From Dehalococcoidia bacterium (GTDB lineage: Bacteria; Chloroflexota; Dehalococcoidia; Bin125), in NCBI GenBank assembly GCA_007571275.1, contig RKRS01000177.1:1-7042 (forward strand): DNA of 7,042 nucleotides, in the 5' to 3' direction. The position numbers were made by a program, and so were the translations under genes. Shown here in pieces: positions 1-6,619 of the stretch (position 1 is its first letter; every line of letters starts with the position of its first letter). The notes under the pieces are model-generated. The model saw only the letters and a program-made list of their open reading frames with translations. It was not told where the DNA came from and searched no databases.

Positions 1-27
1 GTTGTTGAACGTTCATCTCTGCCTCCG

Positions 28-1005
28 TCAGGCGTGACTGCCTATGGCGATATCCGCGACCTGCGGCGCGACATCACGCGCGAGGAACTCGGGCACATCC
101 TCGCGATCAAACATGAAGTGCTGGAACTGGACCTCGGCGACGCCGGCTTCAGTCAGCTTGCCAAGCGCATCGACGCCTTCGTCGGCGCCGCCAACGAGAC
201 GGCCCATCGACCGGCACTCCGTGAGGCAATCGCCCAGCGCGTGACCTGGCCGCCCGAAGACGGTTTGCGCGAATCTGCCGCCCGCTTCGACCAACTCGGG
301 TGGGCCGACTGCATGGAACATCATCATCGAGTGTTCGATCTCGTCCGGATCGCGATCGATCGCTTCGCAGGCGCGGGCCAGGACGTCGCGCTTATGCGCA
401 TAGGCCGCGGGAGTGAGTGAGACGCAGTTCCACTCGACGGCGTATTTCGCGGCCATCGGAATGGTGCGTCGTTCACCGCCGCCGCCAATCAGGATCGGCG
501 GTCGACCTACCGCCGGGATGGGCTGGCAATCCGCTCCGTCGAGCTGGTAGTAGCGACCCTGATAGCTGGATGGTCCCGACTGCCAAAGCGCCTGCATCAG
601 ATTGATTGCTTCTTCGAGGCGGTCGAAGCGCTCTCGGGTCGGTGGGAAGTTGAGGCCGTAGGCGTCGTGCTCGGGTTGATTCCAGCCAGCGCCCAGGCCC
701 ATCACGAACCGCCCACCCGAGAGCTGGTCAATCTGCGCCGCCATGCGTCCGACGTCGACCGGTCGACGGAAGGTCACCGGCGTCACCATCGGTCCGAAGC
801 GAAGGTCGCTGGTTTCCTCAGCAGCCATGACGAAGCTGAGAAAACACTCGAGACTGTCCTGCTGGCTGGTCGCTACCGGGCCGGTGAAATAGTGGTCGCT
901 GCGGAAGACGGAGGGGAAACGCAGCCGCTCAGCCAGGCGCAGGATATGTCGCCAGCGCTCCCAGGTGAGTCCGTTCTGTCCTTCGACCATCAGGGCGACT
1001 CGCAT
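28..1005 (-). CDS. LLM-class F420/flavin-dependent oxidoreductase (Rv1855c-like)
   Basis: This is a 325-residue TIM-barrel oxidoreductase of the luciferase-like monooxygenase superfamily, probably cytoplasmic and using F420 or FMN; its substrate is unknown. Family marks are RSDHYF (about residues 35-40), GPMVTPVTFRRP (71-82), LSGGRFVMGLGAGW (95-108, the typical SGGR..xGxGAGW cofactor-side segment) and PPILIGGGGERR (169-180) followed by AAKYAVEWN. These resemble the Rv1855c subgroup of predicted F420-dependent enzymes. The ATG at 1005 is chosen because AAAGGAG lies 5 nt upstream. An open frame continues back to 1212, but that part is low-complexity, overlaps the end of the ATPase gene and has no family similarity. 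The gene lies 73 bp after the ATPase stop, so it may be the last gene of the iron operon or be expressed separately. The family call is firm; cofactor and substrate are inference. Confidence 0.93.
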   Translation of the reverse strand: MRVALMVEGQNGLTWERWRHILRLAERLRFPSVFRSDHYFTGPVATSQQDSLECFLSFVMAAEETSDLRFGPMVTPVTFRRPVDVGRMAAQIDQLSGGRFVMGLGAGWNQPEHDAYGLNFPPTRERFDRLEEAINLMQALWQSGPSSYQGRYYQLDGADCQPIPAVGRPPILIGGGGERRTIPMAAKYAVEWNCVSLTPAAYAHKRDVLARACEAIDRDPDEIEHSMMMFHAVGPPELVEAGGRFAQTVFGRPGHALGDCLTECRSMGRLVGGADEGVDALGKLTEAGVAEVQFQHFMFDREDVPEFLARDVAPQVADIAIGSHA

Positions 1006-1010
1006 GCGAA

Positions 1011-1017
1011 CTCCTTT
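1011..1017 (-). promoter_or_regulatory. Ribosome binding site of the LLM oxidoreductase gene
   Basis: On the minus strand the sequence reads AAAGGAG, then a 5-nt spacer (TTCGC), then ATG at 1005. This is one of the two clearest Shine-Dalgarno sites in the window. It decides the start in favour of 1005 over the 69-codon upstream extension, and suggests the gene is translated independently of the ATPase gene. Confidence 0.8.
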
Positions 1018-1078
1018 CGCTGCGTGCGTTGGCAACGTGCCGGTGTTGGCATGGTAGGCGCACTGCGCACAGCGCCTG

Positions 1079-2212
1079 CTAGCGGGGAAAGGCGACGGCC
1101 TGATCCAGGACGACCACGCTGACCGGATCCTCGGGACGCCAGACGACCTCGGTGCGCAATCTGGCCTCGACCTCGGCGCCGGACAGTAATCGCACGCGAA
1201 CGACCTGGTCATGGCCGTAGTACTCGCTGCTGATCACGCTGGCGCGATCCGGATCATCCGGGCTAGTCCGCTTGAGCGCCAGTTGCTCGGGTCGTAGGAG
1301 GACATCGACCAACTCGCCAGCCTGTCCATCAGCCAGATCGCGGAAGGGATCAGCGAGCATCACGTAGCCGAGCTCGGTCTCAGCGCCGCCACGAACGGGG
1401 CGTCCGGGCAACATGTTCGCATCACTGACAAACGCGCCGATGAAGCGGGTCGAGGGTCGGTAGTAGATATCGTTCGGTGTGCCGATCTGCTCGATTCGGC
1501 CGTCGCGCATGACGGCAACGCGGTCGGCAAGCGAGAGCGCTTCCTCGCGGTCGTGCGTGACAAACACGGCAGCGGTATTGGCCGCTTTGAGGATGCGGCG
1601 CATGGCCAGACGCAGACTGGCGCGCAGGTTCTGATCGAGGTTGCTGAACGGTTCATCGAGTAGGACCGCGGCAGGTTCGGGCGCGAGCGCTCGCGCGAGC
1701 GCCACGCGCTGCGCTTCGCCGCCGGACAGTTCGTGCGGATAGCGATCAGCGAGGTCGGAGAGACCAACCAGGTCCAGCATCTCGGCGACGCGTGGCGGCG
1801 TCTCCGGACGTCGGAACCGTCGCAGTGGTCGGGTCCACCAGGCGCGGTGTCCGTTGGGCAGACCGAAAGCGATGTTCTCGGCCACGCTGAGGTGCGGGAA
1901 GAGCGCGAAGTCCTGCGGAACCATGCCAATCCGACGTCGCTCCGGTGGTCGCCATATGTCGGGGGACACGACGGTCTCGCCGTTGATCTGGACCAGCCCC
2001 TGGTCGGGACGCTCGAACCCGGCGAGGACTCGCAGCGTGGTCGACTTCCCGCAACCGCTCGGCCCCAACAGGGCGACAATCTCTCCGTGCTCCACCTGAA
2101 ACGAGACATCTCGGATGGCCACCGTGTCAGCGAAGGATTTGTGCGCGCCGCGCGCGACCAGTGCAGGATGCAGATCGGAGCGATCAGGTTCGAAGCTCAC
2201 GGTCGTGTCCAA
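1079..2212 (-). CDS. fbpC: Fe(III) ABC transporter ATP-binding protein (FbpC-like)
   Basis: This is the cytoplasmic ATPase subunit that powers the ferric-iron importer, 377 residues long, usual for the iron/spermidine/thiamine type ATPases. Visible motifs: Walker A GPSGCGKST (50-58), Q-loop MVPQDFALFPH (Q100), ABC signature LSGGEAQRVALARAL (162-176), Walker B AAVLLDEP (181-188), D-loop SNLD (190-193) and switch histidine in VFVTHD (H220). From about residue 235 there is a C-terminal TOBE-type regulatory domain, with the YYRPSTRFIGAF segment that links the two. No catalytic residue is missing. The start is uncertain: no ATG is available, so TTG at 2212 or GTG at 2200 is used, both inside the end of the permease gene and without a strong ribosome binding site. 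This suggests translational coupling to the permease. Iron as substrate is inferred from the neighbouring binding proteins. Confidence 0.95.
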   Translation of the reverse strand: MDTTVSFEPDRSDLHPALVARGAHKSFADTVAIRDVSFQVEHGEIVALLGPSGCGKSTTLRVLAGFERPDQGLVQINGETVVSPDIWRPPERRRIGMVPQDFALFPHLSVAENIAFGLPNGHRAWWTRPLRRFRRPETPPRVAEMLDLVGLSDLADRYPHELSGGEAQRVALARALAPEPAAVLLDEPFSNLDQNLRASLRLAMRRILKAANTAAVFVTHDREEALSLADRVAVMRDGRIEQIGTPNDIYYRPSTRFIGAFVSDANMLPGRPVRGGAETELGYVMLADPFRDLADGQAGELVDVLLRPEQLALKRTSPDDPDRASVISSEYYGHDQVVRVRLLSGAEVEARLRTEVVWRPEDPVSVVVLDQAVAFPR

Positions 2213-3791
2213 ACAGGATGATCATGGGCAGAGCAGCACAACCGAGCAACAACAACGCGCTGGCCGCGGCGCGAGCGAAGAAGACGTCTTCCTGATGTCC
2301 CCACAGGTCGGTGGCCAGCGTATCGAACTCGATCGGAGAGAGGATCAGTGTGGCTGGTAGCTCTTTCATGGTCGTCAGGAAGACGAGCGCGAACCCCGCC
2401 AGGACGCCAGGGGCGATCAGCGGCAGCGTGACGCTGTAGAAGGTCTGCCAGGCGTTGCGATTGAGCGAGCGAGAGGCCTCTTCCAGTCCCGGCTGCACCC
2501 TGACCAACGAGGTGCGTAATCCTGAGATCGCCTGAGGTAAGAACAACACGGCATAGGCGAAGATCAGAGTAGCGAGCGTCTGGTACAGACCCGGCGTGAC
2601 CCGAAGGGTGAAGAAGATCAACGCAAAGGCAACCACGACGCCGGGCAAGGCGTAACCGATGTACGAGACACGATCGACGATGCGTGAGAGGAACCCGGGG
2701 CGACGGACGACGACAATGGCAATCGGTATCGAGATCGCGACCGTCACTGCGCCAGCCAGGGCCGAGGCGTACATGGAGTTGAGCGCTGCGTCGAGCAGAC
2801 CAGGAAAGGTCTCGCCAGATTGCAGCCCGATGCTAAGCCAATGGAACAGCACTGCGACCGGTACCAGCAACGCGACTGCCATGATCGCAACCAGTGCGAA
2901 CACGGATGGCCAGCGATAGCGACGCAGCTGTACCAGTCTGGGCGTGCGGGCGGCGCCGCTGCCGAGTCGGTGATAGCGGGCATTGCGCCGCTGTGACCAA
3001 TCCACAGCGAGCACCACCGCGACCAAAGCAACCAGAACGAGACAGAGCACGGCGATGCTCGAGCGGTCGAAGGTGGAACTGAAGCGGACGTAGATCGATC
3101 GGGTGAAGGTGTCGAATCGCATCATTGAGACTGCGCCGAAGTCGGAGATGACGTAGAGCGCCACGAGCAAACTGCCGGCCGCGAGCGGCACGCGCAGCTG
3201 CGGCACGGTGACACGCCAGAATGCGCCCCAGGCGGACTGTCCGAGCGAACGCGCGGCATCTTCGATTGCTGGATCGAGGTCACGTAATCCGGCGCGGATG
3301 ACGATTAACAGATACGGATAGGTAAAGAGCGTGAGCACGAGCCAGGAGCCGACGAAGCCGTAGAACTCGGGAATTCGCTCAACGCCGAGCGGCGCCAGCA
3401 GGTCCTGCAGTGAACCGTTCGGTCCCAGCGCGATGATGAAGGCGAAGGCGCCGACGTATGAGGGAATCGCTAGTGGCATGATCGTGATCGACCGCCAAAA
3501 GCCAGCAAACGGCAGATCGGTGCGTTCGGTGAGATACGCCATCGGCAGGGCGAGCGCAGCCGAGGTCGCGGTAACTGCGAGGGTCAGGGCAGCCGTATTG
3601 AGCAGTAGGTGGAGCGTGCTCTCGGAGAGAACGTCGGACCAGGTGGCGGCATCCGCCTGCGCGGCTCGGACAATCAAGTAGACCAGCGGGATACAGGCAG
3701 CGCCGGCGGCGGCGAGGGCAAGCACCCAGACAACCGGCATGTTCGAGCGGACGCGTGCGGTGAATGGCGCATAGCCGCTGAGCAAGGTCAT
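2184..3791 (-). CDS. fbpB: Fe(III) ABC transporter permease, fused two-domain (FbpB-like)
   Basis: This is an inner-membrane permease of 535 residues carrying two binding-protein-dependent transport domains in one chain, the normal architecture for FbpB/SfuB-type ferric importers. About twelve hydrophobic segments are visible, for example residues 18-41, 63-85, 100-122, 147-165, 247-263, 296-317, 340-362, 375-396 and 506-527. Each half carries an EAA loop that docks on the ATPase: EDAARSLGQSAWGAFWRVTV (177-196) and LEEASRSLNRNAWQTFYSVT (436-455). The segment TTMKELPATLILSPIEFDTL (473-492) is characteristic of iron-type permeases. The ATG at 3791 is taken as start although no good Shine-Dalgarno precedes it; ATG at 3740 would remove only the cytoplasmic N-terminus. 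The gene follows the second binding protein by 130 bp, and its end overlaps the ATPase start by up to 29 bp. Confidence 0.95.
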   Translation of the reverse strand: MTLLSGYAPFTARVRSNMPVVWVLALAAAGAACIPLVYLIVRAAQADAATWSDVLSESTLHLLLNTAALTLAVTATSAALALPMAYLTERTDLPFAGFWRSITIMPLAIPSYVGAFAFIIALGPNGSLQDLLAPLGVERIPEFYGFVGSWLVLTLFTYPYLLIVIRAGLRDLDPAIEDAARSLGQSAWGAFWRVTVPQLRVPLAAGSLLVALYVISDFGAVSMMRFDTFTRSIYVRFSSTFDRSSIAVLCLVLVALVAVVLAVDWSQRRNARYHRLGSGAARTPRLVQLRRYRWPSVFALVAIMAVALLVPVAVLFHWLSIGLQSGETFPGLLDAALNSMYASALAGAVTVAISIPIAIVVVRRPGFLSRIVDRVSYIGYALPGVVVAFALIFFTLRVTPGLYQTLATLIFAYAVLFLPQAISGLRTSLVRVQPGLEEASRSLNRNAWQTFYSVTLPLIAPGVLAGFALVFLTTMKELPATLILSPIEFDTLATDLWGHQEDVFFARAAASALLLLGCAALPMIILFGHDRELRT

Positions 3792-3812
3792 GCGTCGAGG
3801 TTATCGGACTTG

Positions 3813-3832
3813 TTCTGCAAGAAATGGCAGAA
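3813..3832 (-). other. Small inverted repeat upstream of the permease start
   Basis: TTCTGC and GCAGAA form a perfect 6-bp inverted repeat around an 8-base loop, ending about 21 bp upstream of the permease ATG. It could fold in the leader of the permease message. It has no U-tract, so it is not a clear terminator, and a repeat this short may be chance. Confidence 0.2.
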
Positions 3833-3901
3833 TGTATCGACGTTGCCTCACGCCTGGACCAACGGCTACTCCGCCAGGGCAAAACGACGACAGCGGCCGA
3901 G

Positions 3902-3920
3902 CCATCCAGAGCGGGGATGG
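3902..3920 (-). terminator. Hairpin just after the second binding-protein gene (attenuator or mRNA-stability candidate)
   Basis: CCATCC and GGATGG form a perfect 6-bp inverted repeat with a 7-base loop, beginning one base after the stop codon of the binding-protein gene. No run of U follows directly, so it is not a textbook intrinsic terminator. Hairpins in this position often protect the binding-protein part of the transcript, so that more binding protein than permease is made. That role here is inference. Confidence 0.4.
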
Positions 3921-3921
3921 G

Positions 3922-5310
3922 CTATTGGAGTGCGCCAACCTTCTGCAGCAGCTCGAGGGTGCCGTCGAGGTCTGAAAGGGAGGTCAGCGCGAGCGACGGT
4001 GGGTTGAGTTCGTCCAGCGGTGTCAGCCCGGGCCGTGCCGATACGCCGGAAGCGACCGGATATTCGTTGGTTTGCTCTCGGAAGTAGGTCTGGCCTGCTT
4101 CCGAGAGCAGGAAACGGATAAAGCGCAGCGCGTTGGCGCGATTGGTCGTGCTTTCCAACATCGCGACGCCTGCCACGTTGATCAGCGCTCCCGCGCCGCC
4201 TGCGTCCGTGAAGTGGTTCTCCGCCGGCCAGTCAGCGTCGAAGCGGAACAGGTAGTAGTGGTTGACCAGACCAATATCCAGCTCGCCATCGCCGACCGCC
4301 TGCACCTGCGGGGTGTTCTTGGGGTAGACGCGGACGTCGTTCGCGATCATCCCGCGCAGCCAGGCCTCGGTCACTGCTTCGCCATGAATCTGGCGCATGG
4401 CGGTGACAAACGCCTGGAAACTGCCATTGGTCGGCGCCCAGCCGATTCGTCCATTCCACTCAGGATCGATGAGGTCGAAGACTGAGTCGGGCGGGTTCGG
4501 CACGCGCTCGGGCGAGATAATCAACACACGTGCGCGGCCGGATGTAGCGATCCAACGACCGTCGTCGTCCTGGAACTCCGAGTCAACCATCGCGGTGATA
4601 TCGGCTGGTAGCTGCGCAGTCAGGCCTTCCTCAGCGAGGAACGCGAGGGCGCCAGCGTCCTGACCGTAGTAGACATCGGCCGGCGAGCGATCTCCTTCTT
4701 CTGAAATCGCAAGCGCCATTCCAGCGGTGTTACCGTAGCGAACTTTGACGTCGATACCTGTTTGTTGTTCGAAGCGATTGATCAATTCTCCGACGAGCGA
4801 TTCACCGCGACCGGAGTAGATGACCAGATCACCAGCGTCATCAGGCGACATGACCATCACCGCGGAAGAAACCAGCCAGACGTCGGCAGCGGTGCTGGCG
4901 GGGAATATGCGACCGCTGGGCCACAGGTCTTCGCCATCCGCGCGGACGCCAAATTCGGTGTCGCCGTCGGCCTGTCGACGGGCGATGACCTGTAACTGGA
5001 CGCCGCGCAGCTCGACCACGGAACTCACCAGCAGGCGACCAACGCTGGCGTCTGCGGGGAAGAAGCGGAGGGTAGGAGTGAGATTCTGTCCTTCGGCGTG
5101 CAGACCAAACTCGATCCGCCCGTCGTCATGCAACTGGGCCCGTACCTGCACCTCAAAATCTGAGCCATCCTGAGCGCCAGCGGAAGCCATCGCGCTCAGT
5201 GCGCCGGCGATGAGCGCCGCCAAGGCGACAAACACAAGCAAGGGGCGCCACCGCGACCCTTTCATATGCCGTGGTCGGAGCCTCGCAGCCCCGGATATTT
5301 CATTCTCCAT
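3922..5310 (-). CDS. fbpA: Fe(III) ABC transporter substrate-binding protein with N-terminal tandem repeats (FbpA-like)
   Basis: This is an extracytoplasmic receptor that should bind ferric iron and hand it to the adjacent permease. A Sec-type signal peptide is visible (RWRPLLVFVALAALIAGALS, then ASAGA/QD as a likely cleavage site, about residue 47 counting from the GTG at 5313). Residues 55-154 hold two 48-residue repeats. The binding domain runs from about residue 162 (DLVIYSGRGESLVGELINRF) to 463. It contains SPADVYYGQDAGALA, ATSGRARVLII, GWAPTNGSFQAFVTAMR and NHYYLFR, whose Tyr353-Tyr354 match the paired iron-ligand tyrosines of FbpA. At 462-463 residues it is about 120 longer than its paralogue at 5500-6525, and the excess is all N-terminal. 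GTG at 5313 and ATG at 5310 are adjacent; ATG is preferred because AAGGAG lies 8 nt upstream. No lipobox is seen. Confidence 0.92.
   Translation of the reverse strand: MENEISGAARLRPRHMKGSRWRPLLVFVALAALIAGALSAMASAGAQDGSDFEVQVRAQLHDDGRIEFGLHAEGQNLTPTLRFFPADASVGRLLVSSVVELRGVQLQVIARRQADGDTEFGVRADGEDLWPSGRIFPASTAADVWLVSSAVMVMSPDDAGDLVIYSGRGESLVGELINRFEQQTGIDVKVRYGNTAGMALAISEEGDRSPADVYYGQDAGALAFLAEEGLTAQLPADITAMVDSEFQDDDGRWIATSGRARVLIISPERVPNPPDSVFDLIDPEWNGRIGWAPTNGSFQAFVTAMRQIHGEAVTEAWLRGMIANDVRVYPKNTPQVQAVGDGELDIGLVNHYYLFRFDADWPAENHFTDAGGAGALINVAGVAMLESTTNRANALRFIRFLLSEAGQTYFREQTNEYPVASGVSARPGLTPLDELNPPSLALTSLSDLDGTLELLQKVGALQ
4852..4995 (-). repeat. Second copy of a 48-residue protein repeat
   Basis: This codes residues 107-154 of the binding protein (LQVIARRQADGDTEFGVRAD onward, ending in WLVSSAVMV). 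It aligns without gaps to the first copy at 5008-5151, with 21 of 48 positions identical by hand count. The shared skeleton is QV.A, DG, EFG, A.G..L.P, R.FPA and LVSS.V. The alternating pattern and aromatic/proline spacing suggest a small beta-rich module. It ends about eight residues before the iron-binding domain. Function unknown. Confidence 0.8.
5008..5151 (-). repeat. First copy of a 48-residue protein repeat
   Basis: This codes residues 55-102 of the binding protein (VQVRAQLHDDGRIEFGLHAE onward, ending in LLVSSVVEL), directly after the signal peptide. The second copy starts 52 residues later, leaving a four-residue linker. The repeat is absent from the paralogous binding protein at 5500-6525. 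I do not recognise it as a named domain. Confidence 0.8.
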
Positions 5311-5318
5311 CACTCGAT

Positions 5319-5324
5319 CTCCTT
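5319..5324 (-). promoter_or_regulatory. Ribosome binding site of the repeat-bearing binding-protein gene
   Basis: AAGGAG on the minus strand sits 8 nt before the ATG at 5310 and 5 nt before the GTG at 5313. Both spacings are workable, so the start is uncertain by one codon. A strong site here fits the high translation expected for a binding protein. Confidence 0.75.
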
Positions 5325-5378
5325 ATCAAACACTTGCGCGCTCTGGTTGGTTTGGAGTGCTCTCACGCGCTTTGCGCA

Positions 5379-5424
5379 ATTTAGTTCATATCGTGTAAAT
5401 AATGCAAATTAATAAGAAATATTG
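5379..5424 (-). promoter_or_regulatory. AT-rich promoter/operator candidate between the two binding-protein genes
   Basis: In the 189-bp gap between the two binding-protein genes, about 46 bp are strikingly AT-rich compared with the GC-rich surroundings, which is typical of a promoter or operator. A TTGCAT hexamer (minus strand, 5407 to 5402) could act as a weak -35 with TAAATT 18 nt downstream as a weak -10; neither is close to consensus. Positions 5398-5416 match the classical 19-bp Fur box at about 12 of 19 bases. That is suggestive for an iron-uptake gene but weak in AT-rich DNA. The rest of the gap (5425-5499) holds a 7-bp inverted repeat (CAGAGAA at 5446-5452, TTCTCTG at 5483-5489) without a U-tract. 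Confidence 0.4.
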
Positions 5425-5499
5425 CTCTCGGTTGCCCGGCACAGTCAGAGAATTCAGACCGTCAGGGCGTGCTTGAGTCGCGTTCTCTGGCAGAGCTTG

Positions 5500-6525
5500 T
5501 TAGGGGATCGCACCCACCTGCTGCAAGAGCTGCAGTGTGCCTTCGAGGTCGGAGAGGGAGGTCAACGCGAGCGACGGCGGGTTGAGCTGGTCAAGTGGCG
5601 TCAGCTCGGACCGTGCGGCTACGCCGGAAGCGACTGGATACTCGTTAGTTTGCGCTCGGAAGTAGGTCTGGCCTTCTTCCGAGAGTAGGAAGCGAACGAA
5701 GGCCAGTCCCGGCTCGTCGCTCGCTGCGGCGGTGAGCAGAGCGACACCAGCAATGTTGACCAGCCCGCCTGCCGACCCGGGATCGGTGAAGTGATTGACC
5801 GCAGGGAAGTCAGGGTTCTCAGCCGTGAACCGAAACAGGTAATAGTGATTGACCAGGCCGACGTCGATTTCGCCATCGCCGACCGCCTGGACGATCGGTG
5901 AGTTGCCGGGGAACGTCACGACGTCGTTAGCGAGCATCCCGCGCAGCCATGCCTCGGTCGCCTCTTCTCCATGTATCTGACGCATCGCCGTCACGAACGC
6001 CTGAAAACTGCCGTTGGTCGGCGCCCAGCCGACGCGTCCACGCCATTCCTCGTTGACGAGGTCGAAGACTGAGTGAGGTGGATTCGGCACACGCTCCGAC
6101 GAGATGATCAACACGCGCGCGCGGCCTGACGTGGCGACCCAGCGGCCCTCTGCGTCAGCGAAGGGTTCGGGGACGCGCTCGATAACGTCGGCGGGAAGCG
6201 CCTGTACGAGACCACCTTCGGCCAGCGCGGCGAGCGCGCCAGCGTCCTGTGCATAGAACACGTCGGCCGGCGAGCGGTCTCCTTCTTCCAGCAGCGCTGA
6301 GGCAAGCTCGGCCGTACCGGCGTAGCGAATTCGTACCGCGATCCCGGTGGCTTCCTCGAATCGCTCGATCAGCGGGCCGACCAACGTCTCGCTGCGGCCG
6401 GAATAGATGATGAGCTCGTTGGCATCGCCGTTGGAAGCGCAGGCTGTAGTGAGTGTCGCTGACAGCGCAATCAGAACCAGACACCAGACCAGGGCGCAAC
6501 GCCACCGCACTAGATCATTGCACAT
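5500..6525 (-). CDS. fbpA: Fe(III) ABC transporter substrate-binding lipoprotein (FbpA-like)
   Basis: This second ferric-iron receptor (341 residues) is probably anchored to the outer face of the membrane. After a hydrophobic signal segment (ALVWCLVLIALSATL) comes TTAC, a slightly degenerate lipobox with Cys29 as the likely lipidated residue. The mature domain starts at about residue 37 (ELIIYSGRSETLVGPLIERF). It carries SPADVFYAQDAGALAAL, ATSGRARVLII, GWAPTNGSFQAFVTAMR and NHYYLFR, with Tyr228-Tyr229 as the predicted iron ligands. By eye it matches the binding domain of the neighbour at 3922-5310 at well over half of positions, so the pair arose by tandem duplication. No strong ribosome binding site precedes ATG at 6525; GTG at 6510 is an alternative that keeps the signal peptide. 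It is first in the run of transport genes and has no repeat region. Confidence 0.92.
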   Translation of the reverse strand: MCNDLVRWRCALVWCLVLIALSATLTTACASNGDANELIIYSGRSETLVGPLIERFEEATGIAVRIRYAGTAELASALLEEGDRSPADVFYAQDAGALAALAEGGLVQALPADVIERVPEPFADAEGRWVATSGRARVLIISSERVPNPPHSVFDLVNEEWRGRVGWAPTNGSFQAFVTAMRQIHGEEATEAWLRGMLANDVVTFPGNSPIVQAVGDGEIDVGLVNHYYLFRFTAENPDFPAVNHFTDPGSAGGLVNIAGVALLTAAASDEPGLAFVRFLLSEEGQTYFRAQTNEYPVASGVAARSELTPLDQLNPPSLALTSLSDLEGTLQLLQQVGAIP

Positions 6526-6619
6526 ACCAGCATGGACTTCGCGATTCCTGGCCGGTTGCGGGGATTGCCGCAGCCGCTACAACTTACTCGCTGCGTTCGC
6601 GGCTATGGCGAGGTCAGGA
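6526..6619 (-). other. Intergenic region between rpsN and the lipoprotein gene
   Basis: These 94 bp contain only small GC-rich inverted repeats, such as TGCGG/CCGCA with a 6-base loop near 6556-6572 and GCCGC/GCGGC pairs on either side of TACAACTTACTCGC. There is no U-tract and no clear promoter hexamers. It probably holds the end of the rpsN message and the promoter of the transport genes, but no element can be placed with confidence. Confidence 0.3.

Noticed and set aside
6..15. Perfect 10-bp palindrome TGAACGTTCA after the LLM stop codon
   Set aside because: Several 10-bp palindromes are expected by chance in 7 kb, and the context is cut off by the window edge.
667..1122. 151-codon plus-strand frame opposite the LLM gene
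   Set aside because: It is antisense to a clear enzyme gene; its composition is that of reverse-complemented high-GC coding DNA.
1006..1212. 69-codon N-terminal extension of the LLM oxidoreductase frame
   Set aside because: It overlaps the ATPase gene, has no family similarity, and the ATG at 1005 has a strong ribosome binding site.
1733..2221. 162-codon plus-strand frame opposite the ATPase gene
   Set aside because: It is antisense to a well-supported ABC ATPase and has no recognisable domain.
5446..5489. 7-bp inverted repeat CAGAGAA/TTCTCTG after the lipoprotein gene as terminator
   Set aside because: The 30-base loop and lack of a U-tract make it a poor terminator.
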